Positions 26,374 through 49,600 of a stretch of 64,000 nucleotides of DNA are shown here, piece after piece. Each line of letters starts with the position of its first letter. Within the stretch, counting starts at the first letter, position 1. The notes under the pieces were generated by a model. That model was not told the origin of the DNA, did not search any database, and saw only the letters and a list, made by a program, of their open reading frames with translations. The position numbers were made by a program, and so were the translations under genes. Where the stretch lies: NCBI GenBank assembly GCA_036785325.1, contig JAXIVH010000063.1, positions 696,937 to 760,936 of the forward strand, given 5' to 3'. This DNA comes from Urophycis tenuis (lineage: Eukaryota; Chordata; Actinopteri; Gadiformes; Phycidae).

Positions 26374-27344
26374 TAAGACTCTCCCCTCATTCACATTCCA
26401 AGTGGCTCACCGTGGGGCCAACCTTATGGGTTTTGATTTGTTTTGTGAGCTGGGTTTCTCTCTCATGGACAACACAGGGGCCGCCATTTTGTCTGTTGGC
26501 TTGCCTTGGCAACAGGGCTGGCCTGCCCTGTTCAGTGTTTTGGGCTGTCTCGCCTTAACCACCAGCCCCTCCTCAACCCTGATGTGCATCCGGTGATTCA
26601 GCCAATGCGCTGCCTGCCCTGCGCGACGATGTCACTGCCGAGCTGATGAAGCTTTTGGATGTGGGAATCATAGAGTGCATTGACGCTTCCCCTTGGACTT
26701 CCAACCTGGTGGTGGCAAAGAAGAAGTCAGAGGGCATGTGTCCGTGCATCGGTGAACAAGGCGGTGATCCCGGACAGGTATCCGCTGCTCACGGTAGAGG
26801 AGCTGGCTGTGCAATTCTACGGCTCTTCTGTGTTCATGAAAGTTGATCTTTGCCAAGGCTACCTGCAGGTTCCACTGCACCCTGACAGCCACAGCCTTAC
26901 AGCTTTTGTGAAAACACCAACAGCGTTGGTGTTTTCAGCTACACCCACATGCTTTTTGGCCTCAGTTCTGCCCCCAGCTGTTTTCAGAAGATCATGGCCA
27001 TGTGGTGAGTGGGTGGTGAGTGGTCATCTTCCTGGATGACATAGTGGTCCATGGTGCGACACCAGCCATCTACAACGAGTGCCTGGCGAGGGTGCTCGAT
27101 GTCCTCGCCCGTCACACCCTCACACTAAACGAGGAAAAGTGTCCGCTCCACTCCAACGTGGCGGCTGTGCTGCTCCTGCTGGAGCCATCCTGCCTGGACC
27201 AGCTGTCGTCATTTCTGGGGATGACGGCCTTCTACCTGCGTTTTCTTCCCCAATAGTTGGCAACCACTGCTCCACTGTGTGAGCTCCTTTAACAGGACAC
27301 CGTCTGGACGTGGACCCCGGCCTGCTCTGCCGCCATTGTACTGC

Positions 27345-27407
27345 TGGTATGACAAATTTCCCCTCGGGGATAAATAAAGTTGATCTAATCTAATCCAATC
27401 TAATTCA
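27345..27407 (+). mobile_element. LINE 3' tail inserted in gypsy RT/RNase H linker
   Basis: ATTTCCCCTCGGGGATAAATAAAG followed by ATCTA-type simple repeats is the 3' end of a fish LINE. It interrupts the gypsy frame between the DTVWTWTP word and QLKTQLTLPPVLEYF. Confidence 0.75.
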
Positions 27408-27976
27408 CCAGCTCAAGACACAGCTCACCTTGCCACCAGTCCTTGAGTACTTTGATCTGACGAGTCCCACGTTCGTCACCTGTGACGCATACAATTTGGT
27501 GATCGGAGCTGTGCTGTCTCCAGGACAGGCGGGCATGGAACGCGTTCGCCTCTCGGTCCCTCACAGTGGCTGACCAGAAGTACTCAGTGGGGCAGCAGGA
27601 AGCGCTGGCCTACGTTTGGGCATATGAATGGTGGCACATTTACCTGTACGGGCGGCATTTTACATTGCGCACAGACCACCAGGCTCTCATGATCCTGCTC
27701 GTCACGTTAGGGTCGGGCCACAAGCCCCTCAGGATCTACCGTTGGTCGGTGAGGCTCCAGCCATATGACTTTACTATACTGTTCACCCCCTAGAGGGACA
27801 ACGTGGTGGTTGATCTGATCTCCTGCACCACCCCCGCCCCGATGCCAGACATGGGCCCGGATACACTGGAGCCGGAGCTCATCCTTATGCTCCACCACCC
27901 CCTTTAGGCCACAATCTCCTTGGAGGAGTTCCAGCTCTTGTCAGAGGAGGACCCTGTGCTCTCCCAGCTTCGCATG

Positions 27977-29089
27977 TTGCCAAAAGTATTCACTTACCAA
28001 TCCAAATAATTTAAATCAGGTGTTCCAATAACTTCCATGGCCACAGGTGTATACAATCAAGCAGCAAGGAATGCAGACTGTTTCTACAAACATTTGTGAA
28101 AGAATGGGTCGCTCTTAGGAGCTCAGTGAATTCCAGCATGGTACTGCGATAGGATGCCACCTGTGCAGTCCAGTCATGAAATATTCCACAGTCAACTGTG
28201 GAATATTTCAAGTGGTATTATAACAAGTGGAAGCTTTCTGTCAATCGCTACAGAACTCCAAACTTAATGTGGCCTTCAGATTAGCTCAAGAACAGTGCGT
28301 AGAGAGCTTCATGGAATGGGTTTCCATGGCCGAGCAGCTGCATCCAAGCCATACATCACCAAATGCAATGCACAGCATCAGATTCAGTGGTGTAAAGCAC
28401 ACTGCCACTGGACTCTAGAGCAATAGAGACACGTTCTCTGGAGTGACGAATCATGCTTCACCATCAGGCGATCTGATGGACGAGTTTGGGTTTGGTGGTT
28501 GCCAGGAGAACGATACTTGTCTGACTGCATTGTGCCAAGTGTAAAGTTTGGTGAAGGGGGGATTATGGTGTGGGGTTCAGGATCTAGGCTTGGATCCGTA
28601 GTTCCAGTGGGGGGAACTCTGAATGCTTCAGGATACCAAGATATTTTGGACAATTCCCTACTCCCAACTTTTTGGGACCAGTTTGGGGATGGCCCCTTCC
28701 TGTTCCAACATGACTGTGCACCAGTGCACAAAGCAAGGTCCATAAAGACATGGATGAGAAAGTTTGGTGTGGATGAACTTGAATGGCCTGCAAGGAGTCC
28801 TGACCTCAACCCAATAGAATACCTTTGGGATGAATTTGAGTGGAGACTGAGAGCCAGGCCTTCTTGTCCAACATCATTTGTGACCTCACAAATGCGCTTC
28901 TGGAAGGATGGTCAAAAATTCCCATAAACACACTCCTAAACCTTGTGGAAAGCCTTCCCAGAGGAGTTGAAGCTGTGGTGCTAGGGTGGACCGAAGTCAT
29001 ATTAAACCCTATGGATTAAGAATGGGATGTCACTTGAATTCATATGCAAGTCAAGGCAGGTGAGCCAATACTCTTGGCAATATAGTGTA
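27977..29089 (+). mobile_element. Tc1-like transposon, inactive
   Basis: The right end reads CTTGGCAATATAGTGTA and the left end, truncated by a few bases, starts TTGCCAAAAGTATTCACTT, as in Tc1-family terminal repeats. The transposase runs on the plus strand in several broken frames. The best piece (28499-28927) carries GGIMVWGS, HDCAPVHKARSIKTWM and RSPDLNPIEYLWDEFE, the catalytic D and the DPN-E block of the DDE family. The N-terminal DNA-binding part is frameshifted, and a local inverted duplication around 28168-28206 (GAAATATTCCACAG) breaks it further. The host is the gypsy element. Confidence 0.9.
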
Positions 29090-30049
29090 TATGCAGGAAG
29101 GATGGCATGCGAGAGTCCCAGAAGGGCTGGCGGGCTTTCCACCAGGTCAGGGATGAGCTGTCCTGCTGGAATGATGTCTGTGTGGCCAGGGCGCTCCGCA
29201 CAATCATCCCCACCAGCATCAGAGCACGCATCTCGGCAATGGAGCATGAGGGCCACCTGGGCATTGTCAAGGTGAAGTTACACTGCAAGGAATTGGTGTG
29301 ATGGCCAGGCATAGATCGGGGCACAGAGACGATGGTGAGGGATTGCACAGCCTTCCTGGTCAGTGGTAAGACGGGCTCACCGCCGCCGCCTCTACAACCC
29401 TTGCAGTGGCCGCCCACGCCATGGGAGCACATCCAGGTGGACATCTGTGTGGAACTCCACGGCGTACCACACCATCAACGGTTCCTCCTGGTGGCCTACG
29501 ACCTCCATTCAATGTGGCCAGAGGTGGTTGCCACTGAGATGGGTTGTGTGGTCACAGATTTTCTCTCCTCCCTTGTTGCCGGTGGTACAGATAATGGCCC
29601 ACAGTTTGTCTCGGCTGAGTTCACCGCCTTTGTGGAGAAGAGGGGGATTAAACACATCTATACGGCCTTCTATCTCCCGGAGGCTAATGGAGGGTTGTAG
29701 AGGTTCAACCAGACGCAAAAAAATTGTGTCAGAGCGGACCTGGCTTATGGTTTTTCCCTTCTCAACTGCACTGCTCCGCACTCTGCTGCACCACCGGGCA
29801 ACACCAAATTCGACTACCGGCAGCTTCCCAGGCCTCCTGATGATGAGGTGTGAACTGCAGTTTCCCCTGGATTGGCTGTAGCCCCAGTGCTTGCCACCCC
29901 AGCAGCAGCACCCTGCCAGAGAGAGCGCCAGGGTCATGGATGCTCAGTGACAGATGAAGCAGCGGTTTGACAGGAAACGGAGGGTGAGAGCACCTTCCTT
30001 CGCAGCAGGGGACTGGGCCCGGAATCGCCGTCCCAACCGGAACCACAAA

Positions 30050-31720
30050 CTGCTTTCCTTTTGCTCTGTGCCGCTGTTGGTCAGTTGGGGCTAGCCACCT
30101 TTCACCTTTAAGAGGCCCAGGGGTTTTTTACAGTTTTTACAAAGAAGATGCACGTACCTGTGTGAGTTTGTTAATAAAACATTGACGGGACAATACAATA
30201 ACAATTTTGATTGTGCTCCTATGTCTAAGACACTTTTTAAATTATTATTACCTTTCTGTATTTACCACTTTTGGTCAATTATTTACTATTTTAATCTACA
30301 TTTTAAAAGTGTAAAAGTATAATAAGTCACCATCTGTGAAATTACTGCAATTGTGGCTGCTTTCAATGATAAAAACTATACTTTAACAGTTTACTGATGC
30401 TTATATACTGTATATTATAGACTGATAAAAACACATGTATTCAATGTTTTTCTCATGAGGACTTCCATAATTATACAAAATATCTGTAAATTCACTTTCT
30501 ATTTTTGTAATTGTATCCATATTTTCATGTTTTTTGAATATACATGAAATATCTGGATAAATCAACGGAAAATCCTGTAAAATGAGTGTTTTTTTTACAG
30601 TGCACATTAAGGATTTTCGTCTTCTCCAGAGCTGTCTCATCTCTCACAGCCCCACCAGCTGTCAGCTGAGTTGCTATGGGGACTGCTGGTGTGATGCATG
30701 CAAAGGTAGTAAGATTGGTAATCCTACAGGGATAATATAATGGCCTATTATGGTCTATGGTAGGCCTATTTTATAGATATGTCATCTGTTAGTAAGCCTC
30801 TTCTCGGCCGTCTAGCTGGTCATGGTCTTGTAGGGTCTCTAAATATTATTTTCTTTGTTTTGTTTTTTTGCACTCTATTTTCGTTCTCATCCATTGGTGC
30901 CTCTATAGGTAATAGGATGGGCTGTAGATCATTTTTTCCTACTACAGATCATTTCTATATCCACAAAGCAATATCCCTTTGTAATTGTGGAAACCTCACA
31001 AAATGTCACTGTCAAGTAATTTGAACTCTTGTAATACTTACCGATGTTTAATTTGTTAGGATCTCTTTCAGGGCATTAATCCCAGCAGGCGCTGATCGCG
31101 TCGTTCCCTGGGTTAAACACGTGGTGCACGTGATGCCTCTCCTGTGCTTACAAGAGTCTGTTGGCTTTTTAGAGGGTGGGTCGTGGTGGTCCATGACAAC
31201 TGTCCAAAACCTTCTGAAAAATATATTCTTTAAAACCATGTGCAAACAACATGTAATATAAACAACCATATTGTGTGACTTTATGTAGGCCTATTTGGGT
31301 AGGCTAATGTTATTATTGTGTTCATTAATTCCATGCTCAGTGCCTTGTGTTAACGGTGGTAACTGTAAAACAGAGTGGACGGGCCGGCACGGTGGTCACT
31401 ACCCTTGCCGCCTCCAGAGGCACAACATGAACTGTTGACATAATGTTTAAAGGCTTAGTGTACCTTCAACACACACGCTCTCACACACCTAATGTGGCCG
31501 CCCTAGTTAAACATTGGCCCGAAGTTTGCCTTCTGCCTGCTGTTGTTTTTACACTGAAGGCCCAGCAATTGTTGGAAGCATTATTGACTTAGTAATTAAA
31601 GAATTTTAACACAGGGATTCTGTAATCATTACATATGCTGCCATCTGTCTGGCAGATCACAAGGACCTAAAATGGACCCAACCCCCCACAAAGAGTACAT
31701 AGTGAGTAAAGCAGGGGGCT
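30050..31720. other. Gene-free spacer
   Basis: AT-rich, no coding sequence recognised. A short V-SINE-like head (GGGCCGGCACGGTGG) sits at 31381-31395. Confidence 0.5.
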
Positions 31721-31721
31721 A

Positions 31722-32096
31722 TAGATCCTGTCAGACAGAGTGAGTAAATTATATAGCCCCTGTCAGACAGTGAATCAAGCAGGGATATAGACCCAGTCAG
31801 ACAGAGTGGGTATAGGATACAGACCCAGTCAGACAGAGTGGGTATAGGATATAGACCCAGTCAGACAGAGTGGGTAAAGGATATAGACCTAGTCAGACAG
31901 AGTGGGTAAAGGATACAGACCTAGTCAGACAGAGTGGGTAAAGGATACAGACCCAGTCAGACAGAGTGGGTAAAGGATACACACCTAGTCAGACAGAGTG
32001 GGTAAAGGATATAGACCCAGTCAGACAGAGTGGGTAAAGGATACAGACCTAGTCAGACAGAGTGGGTAAAGCAGGGATATAGAACCCAGTTAGACA
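31722..32096. repeat. 32-bp minisatellite, about eleven copies
   Basis: The unit contains CAGTCAGACAGAGTGGGTAAAGG and ATATAGACC. Inner copies differ by one or two bases; edge copies are more diverged. Confidence 0.92.
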
Positions 32097-32229
32097 TTAT
32101 TGGTACCAGACCAGAATAGGGTATGGGTGACACCCCAACACAAAGTAGATCATCCCTGTGGAATGATCTGCCTTCCCAACTGTAACTTCCCCGTTGGACC
32201 AAGAGCTGTGTTTTGTTTCATTTCCCAAG

Positions 32230-32335
32230 GAGGCATTGAAAGGGGCGAGATAAGAGAGCGATACTGGGGTCTATTATTGACTGACAATCTGCCAGGACAG
32301 AAGCACGATTGCTCTGAATTTCTCCGGAACTACAA
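32230..32335 (+). CDS. Candidate internal exon, unassigned
   Basis: A pyrimidine tract ending TTTCCCAAG and a donor AA|GTGAGT enclose 106 nt, open in the frame RGEIRERYWGLLLTDNLPG, then KHDCSEFLRNY. It would be entered with one base owed and left with two over. It lies on the plus strand, opposite to the adjacent RFX6, 630 bp beyond the RFX6 stop. The protein is not recognised and the call rests only on splice-like borders and coding-like composition. Confidence 0.3.
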
Positions 32336-32965
32336 GTGAGTAAATGAATGACCAGGCAGCACACAACAAGATTGAATGTAATAATTCATATTGTATATTT
32401 TCAAAACAACCTAGCCATTAAGTAGACACCAGGGGACCTCCATCCATTTGGTATTAATGCTGTTGTAAACAATTCCCTGTTCAATTATTCAAGATAATAA
32501 GTCATAATAGAAAAACAACAAATAGTGTACTGATTTGAGCCATCAAGTACACGTACAGCTAGCATCATTTAGCATGCCTGGTATGATTAATGATTAAAAT
32601 TAAACATGACAAAACTATCACAATAAATGCCAAAATAAGGCAGTCAAATATTTTATCCCATTATCCTGTAGTTTGCCCTTTTCTATTTCAATAACAAGGT
32701 AGAGGCTCAACAGCATATTAAATAACATAAATGTCTAACATAAATATCATAAAACATTGGTGGAATCTTTATATAAAACAGGGGAATCATAATGGCGGTT
32801 GAGTATCAATATACACTTCCTCTTGGCTACAGCTGAATAAACTTCTGTGGATCTGAGAATGAACAACTCATGTACACCAACCACTTCATGTGTTTTGCAG
32901 TGAGGACTGCTTCCTGTATACATCCTATGTGTGTATCGAACTCTTCCAGGAGGGCGTGGCGGTTC
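32336..32965. other. RFX6 3' flank
   Basis: AT-rich sequence that should include the 3'UTR of the minus-strand RFX6. No other gene seen and no confident poly(A) signal picked. Confidence 0.5.
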
Positions 32966-43565
<10,600 letters not shown>

Positions 43566-45187
43566 AGTAACATTAGCGATATAGCAATCAATTATCGTTA
43601 GTAGCAAATAGCATAAATAACGGCTAAAATAGCGTGAAGATAAGGTCCACTATTCATTTAAAAACGGAACACAATATGTTAAATTATAATTAAGTGACAG
43701 TTGCCAAAAGTTGAACCAACATTAAATATCCAAGTCCGACATTATACGATCGGTCGCTATCACAAGTGGACAACTAATGCAAAACGCAATCAACTAATGT
43801 AAGCACTATAGGCCTACTCTTAAATAAAATGGGCGCTTTGTAAGTCTTCTTCACCGTCTCCCCTGTGCCTCGAAGTCTACCTGGGGAAACCTCCGTGGTG
43901 ACAGACATCCAGACCGTTGTCTTATCCTGCAAAGCATTCATCATATTTACAGAAGATGGGGGTTGATCGACGTCGTTAATGATTAACCAACCCTCTACGT
44001 TGCAGTCACCTGGCTAGACTAAGGCTACCAAGTCATGTAAATTGTATTGGTATAGTCCTTAATCACAGTTTCAGAGTCTCAGAGGGGCTCACAGGACATT
44101 TTAACTCCCCAAGCAAGGCCCTCTAAAGGGCCAAGGAGAAGGACCCAGATCCAAGGAAGATACACTGAGAAGAAACAGAACAGGGATCCCTCCAGGCCCA
44201 TCCGATAGTCTTCTCTCGGAGTGGAGTCCATCTGCATGGGAAATGGTGTGGCCTGTAAGCGAGCCTTCCTGGCGAGAAAGTAACGGCAGCGTAGAAAAAA
44301 AGTGTTGCAGAAAAATCTGTAAATATTCGGGTACTTCAACACCTCATCGGGATAGAGTGGGATATGGTACGTTCGCGTTTAATCGTTGCTTTTATTGTGC
44401 TACATCACACCATTCAGGCCTACTTTAGTAAATAAAAAAAATCCTAGACGGAAACACGCATCGCCACCAACTTATATTATTTTCCGTCTACGCTTACATT
44501 TATACTTTAATTTTCGGGTGTAGGGTGGTAAGTTAGAGGTTAGAACAGAGGTTAGAATTTGAACACTAAATACTTTTACATGGTCAGTTTATACACATAA
44601 TCAATGCATCTAGCCATTCATTTTCAATTGGGGAAAAAAGTCTAGTGCAAGTGTGGTGAATGGTAATGAACGGTGAAGTGCAACAAAATTCTTCAAATTC
44701 AACTTGCAGGATGCAATGGATAAGGATGTTGCCAGCTCATTTAAACACTAGGGGGCAACAAAATAACAATCACCGAGAGTTTAGTTACTTTTAGTTACTT
44801 GGAAAAATAAATTACTACTTTCTACTTCTAAGTATACTTCATCTCCTTATTTGTTTATTAGTCAACTGTTAATTAATTAACTGTCATTTGACATGAATAC
44901 TAGCAATCATGACCATTTTAACAAACATGTAGCAGAGTTGTCTTGTTGAGTCAAGGTCATCATTCTGTGGTGTTCTGGAAATGACTCTGCGTGGCCCTGG
45001 TAAAATAAAGCATGGCAAGGGTAAGGACATCACTCTGCTATCCTCTATCCCACTGACTAGTCCATACGAAACAGGGAAACACGTCATAAGGACCAGATAT
45101 AAGGAACCATAGAGTACATCAGAATTAATCATGCATTTGTCAGGGGATACTCAGCATGAGCCATGGTGTCTCTCTCTCACACACACA

Positions 45188-45238
<51 letters not shown>

Positions 45239-45960
45239 CATTACAATCAACACTACTGATTAAGAACAGGAGCAGTCCACACTGGCTTCTTATACAGGAA
45301 CATGAATGATCACTGCTTTCATGCTCTATTAAAAAAACATTACAATTTGAATTAAACCAGAAAAAATCATTAACTGGCCATACTGTAAATGAACAGCAAT
45401 GTTTCCTGGGCAAGTCAAACAAGCCACCTCAAACCTAGCAAAGCTGTTGCTCCTGCTGTCTGTACCTCTTTACTGCAGGCGGAGGTTATTTGGGCTAATA
45501 ACATATGGCTGCAGCTAGAGGGCAATGGTGATTCATCAGTCACAAGGGAAGCGCCTGAGTCGGGATACTACATGGTCAACAATGACATCAACATTTACAC
45601 CTCCACTATCGGTTTTGATTAATAAGTGTAGGACTATTGATTATGACCTGTTACCTGATCTTTCATCTGTAATCTGAGAAAACGCATGTTAGTAGCCGGT
45701 ATGCTAAATCATATATATCTAAGTAAACAACAGGGAAAGACAATAAAACAATCTGGTAGCCTGACTTTAAGAAAATATTATGACATGACATGCAGGTGAA
45801 ATACCGATAGCGTTAATGTCAGGGTTCTTATATAGGCCTAAGTTTGGTATAGATAAAATATGATTCAAAATATTTAGAAAACATCCAATGGCTAACTCAT
45901 GCTAATAATGTCAGAAACGGAGTGTGATGGTAGTTTGGTACAAGCAATAACAAACTTCAC
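43566..45960. other. RFX6/TDRD15 intergenic region, RFX6 side
   Basis: Holds the presumed RFX6 5'UTR and promoter. No coding sequence recognised. A CA/GT palindromic microsatellite lies at 45178-45237. Confidence 0.5.
45178..45237. repeat. (CA)n-(GT)n palindromic microsatellite
   Basis: About seven CA units run directly into about 25 GT units through the centre CACGTG, so the inner part is self-complementary. Confidence 0.9.
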
Positions 45961-45966
45961 AGCTTT

Positions 45967-46312
45967 GCTGGTTTATGCTTCTGCGTAGGGATTGCGTCGA
46001 GATCACGCAATGGCCACGCAGTTGCTCGGACCGTGATGGTTCTGCGTGGGGTTTACGTCTCGAAATGCAATTCATTGCCACACCGGTAGAGGGACAGACC
46101 ATTCTGGTCAAGAAAAGCGATCTCCAGCGAATGTAGTTCGCGGACCAATCACAGCCAAAGCCGCTGCGTTGGGGTTGCGTCGCCTCGACGCGCGTCTACG
46201 ATTTTGGGAGGTGCACGTCAAGGACGTAAAGGGTCCGTAAAGGGTCCGCAACCATAGATCCGCAACCCCCCAGCGCGTCGACGCGGAAGCTTAAACGAAG
46301 CATAACCCAGCC
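45967..46312. mobile_element. Harbinger-like MITE, copy 2, upstream of TDRD15
   Basis: Shares with 25861-26373 both ends (GCTGGTTTATGCTTCTGCGT and CGAAGCATAACCCAGC) and most of the interior (CGATCTCCAGCGAATG, GTTGCGTCGCCTCGACGCGC). It is about 165 bp shorter through internal deletion. The flanking TAA duplication is not clear. It ends 375 bp before the TDRD15 start codon. Confidence 0.75.
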
Positions 46313-46687
46313 GTTAGATTAATTAATAAGATATAATTCGTATTATACATATATTCTGCACATGAATGCATAATAATGCATAATTCATAATATAATGACT
46401 ATGTTCGAGATTGTAGCATGGAACGCTTTAACAAATAAAAAAAGAAACACGTGTAAGTAACGGTAGCCTATTGGTCGGAGAGCCACGGGTGTCTGACAGA
46501 CAACATGAACAAACCAATTACAGACAGCGTGTGCGTCTCGCGGTTAATCCCCACCTCCACCAAAAAAGAAAAGTAAATCGTGTCTCTCGGTTCGCTTGAT
46601 ATCTAGAAGTAGAAGTTCCACCTGATAACTAGAAATTTGGTCTGCTAACTACCGCAACTCCTGACACTTATGGCCAAAATGTGACAG
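46313..46687 (+). promoter_or_regulatory. Likely TDRD15 promoter/5'UTR
   Basis: The 375 bp between the MITE and the start codon. CG dinucleotides are more common than in the flanks (GGTCGGAGAGCCACGG, GCGTCTCGCGG). No TATA box was picked; the assignment is by position only. Confidence 0.35.
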
Positions 46688-49600
46688 ATGGAGACCGCAT
46701 TGAACAAGGTAGGCATGCATTGTAGCACTACAACACCATGTATCATACACGAGTCCGGGGAAGTCCTCAAGTCCGCCATTCGCCATTACTGCGATGGCAT
46801 CTCCTTACAATACACGCGTTTGAATGCAAGCTTAAGATGTGTGTGTGTATTGTATAAGTACATTTTTCTAAATTTTAATTTGACTATGTAACGTTACTTA
46901 TGACAATATGACTTCTTATCTATCCCCCCATCTATGAAAATGTAACTATGTATATACATGTCGATGTATTATGACTATAGATATATTAGGTTGATATGGA
47001 TTCGGCATATATGAGTAAGGAAGGAATGCAAACGGGGTTTCCCAGTGTCTATAGTAGGCTACAGCCACTCCGCTAATTGACCTACAGCCTTCACTAACAC
47101 ATTTACTTATGACGACAATGTGAGCCTCCGTCATTTTTATTCAAATTGAATATTTAATATTATTATATGTATATAATATAGGCCTACTACATTATTGGCA
47201 TATATTATGTTTTATGAAATTACAGTGGCCATTGTTATATGTGGGGCTGACCCCTCAAAGTGGACTTGAGTTGCGGGGCTCTTAGCCGACTAAGATGTAT
47301 GTTAGTGTGCACAATCTAGATATCGCTTTTCGTCATATTATTCTTCTTCACACCAGTTTTCTGCAAGTAATGGAGGCTAAACGACTGAACCTCAAGATTT
47401 CATTCAAGCTGTATTACAAAGGTCTACTTCCGTATACCAGTGCTATGTATTTTTCATTTTTGTCAACGTTATACTTTTTGAGATTTTTGCGATTGCACAT
47501 GCAAAAAACTCACAGACACAATAATTGAGACTTTTGCCTCCGCCTACTGCCTTGCTCTTTTTGCCTTCGATTCGCTTGTAAAATTCTCCTTTGGGTGTTG
47601 GGTGTTTTAGTGTTTTTTGTCGTCAAACTTTGTGCATGTCTTGACAGTGCAGACTTGCTAGCCAAACTAGTGAAATACCAACAGCTAATTTGGTGGCTGT
47701 CAACTGGACAGCATAGCTCAGTGGGTAGAGTGTGGGTTCGATCCCCACCTCAACTCAATTTATCTCAATGATTACGGGCATTCCTATTCCTAAGTAATTC
47801 CTCGTTACTTTTGTTATTGTAGTTTCCCCAGGTTTCATTATTGTGGATAGGAATGCACAACCTAGATATCACTATTAGTCTTTTTATTGTTCTTCACACC
47901 GAAACGTGAAATTAATGGATGCTAAACGACTGAACCTCAAGATTTAATTCAAACTGTAGTACAAAGAATTCACAGAATTCTGTCTATAATTCTGGAGAGG
48001 ATGTGTCTATTTCTTGTCACCTCTTCGTTGTGCCTCCTGATGCCAAATCTGTAGCCTTTGTTGGGTTGCTCTGCAATGCTAAGCCTTCCAAAAAAGATTA
48101 GCTTCAAGCTATTATCAAGGTGGCTGCGGTTGCATTCATGCTTCTTAGCTTTTTCAGTGAAATGTTTTAAGTCCTTGTAGTCCATAACATTTCAGTCCCA
48201 GGACTTGGAACTAACAGGCAGGGGAAACAAAAAACACAGTACTTCGCATCCAGCGAGCCAATTCCACTTGGCAATAGCAGAAAGCATTTGAGGAGAATCT
48301 CTGTGTACATAGTACACAGAGAGTCTAACGCGAGATGTTTAAATCCAGACACCTCAGGTCCCAAGTCCTTCACCCTTTTGTTGTCCACATATGTGTTTGA
48401 TGTAATGAAACAATGGAGTTTTCCTTGACTGCAGTTGCCATGATCCTTTTACAAATTGACGAGTCTCCGCTAGCCATCTATGGAAGCGAATCGTGACCAA
48501 AATTTAAATGAAAATGCATTTGCAGAAATGCTTTTTCATTTTAAGAATATGACTGCTTTATTTGACTCATAAATAAAATTAATAATCAATCATCCTATTT
48601 GCATTTGCATTTTCTTCTTCAAGACAGTCATTAATCTCAAACAGCTTTCCAAGGAGAAAAATTAACTTCTTCGTTTCTATCTGCTGAGGAAGAGACTGTG
48701 CCTCAACTCTCGACTATTAGCAGCACTACCACTATATTCTGGGAGGACTTTCGAAACAGCATCAAGTAAAGCACTTTTTTGATGGACCCAGACTTTAAAC
48801 TCCAGCGCACATCAGTAGATCGCTCCAGCTCAAGAGATTGACGAGTGGGGTTCAGTTCTTTTTGAATTTTGAGAAATCTGGCGTGCCTGTTACTGCCGGT
48901 CATAAAGTTGTGTACATTATTCAAAGTTTCAAAGAAAGTCGTGACATGCACCCATGGCTTTGAGACTGCTGCTAGGACAAGGTTGAGACGGTGTGAGCTG
49001 CAGTGGACGTAAATTGCGTGAGGGAAGCTCTCCCTTAAAAGGACCTGCACCCCCCATTGTTTCCAGACATGACAGCGGTTCGTGACATGACAGCAGCGCA
49101 GTCAAAAGCCCACACAGAGTGATGGGTCGGGCTGCAGTGGCTCGATCACTTCCAGTATTTTGCAAGACATGCCAGCTGCACACATGTCTTCAGTTGCAAT
49201 AAAACCCACTGCCTGCTCTTTAATTATTCCCCAGGAAATATACCGAATGCAGACGACTACAAGCTCACGTTTTGCCTGGTCTTTATATTCATCGGCAATC
49301 AATGTTGTTTCGTTGTTTTCATTTAACTCACTTTTTATTTTATGCAACAGCAGAGCTGTTGCATTTTTTACATTTAATTTAATCAGAGCTGGATTTGGGT
49401 GTCGAATTTGGCAGCAAACTTAAACAATTCAACGAAATTTCCCCTGTTTAGAGCTTCCTCGGCTTCTCTATGACCACACGGGTATGCTCCGCTTGGCACA
49501 TAACAATACAACATCAAACAGCACCACCTTGAGATGTTCTCTATTCCTTCGAACAAAGGTGTCTGTATCGCGTCATCTATGATAATGTATAATCGTAGAT

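Larger units (their letters stand above)
26590..30010 (+). mobile_element. Ty3/gypsy retroelement, decayed, with nested Tc1
   Basis: In order on the plus strand: reverse transcriptase (LLDVGIIECIDASPW at 26650; FMKVDLCQGYLQVPLHP at 26835; the catalytic box reads FLDDIVVHG at 27025), RNase H (YSVGQQEALAYVWAYEWW and RTDHQALM, 27580-27690) and integrase (the NGPQFVSAEFTAF region, 29595-29690). Frameshifts occur near 26745, 26930 and 27005, and stops such as 27791 and 29698 break the frame. A LINE tail (27345-27407) and a Tc1 copy (27977-29089) are inserted. No long terminal repeats, gag or primer site were recognised. It is a dead copy. Confidence 0.85.

Noticed and set aside
29027..29444. Minus-strand frames over the gypsy/Tc1 junction
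   Set aside because: Shadows of the plus-strand retroelement.
32100..32339. Full 79-codon frame starting at 32100
   Set aside because: The first part overlaps the edge of the minisatellite and is not coding-like; only the splice-bounded second half (32230-32335) is kept as a weak candidate.
44079..44342. Minus-strand 87-codon frame near RFX6
   Set aside because: No motif, no splice context, and Trp/Leu-rich composition typical of chance frames.
47700..47765. Possible tRNA gene
   Set aside because: Box A and box B words are present but the anticodon arm is missing, so it cannot fold as a tRNA; a SINE head fits better.
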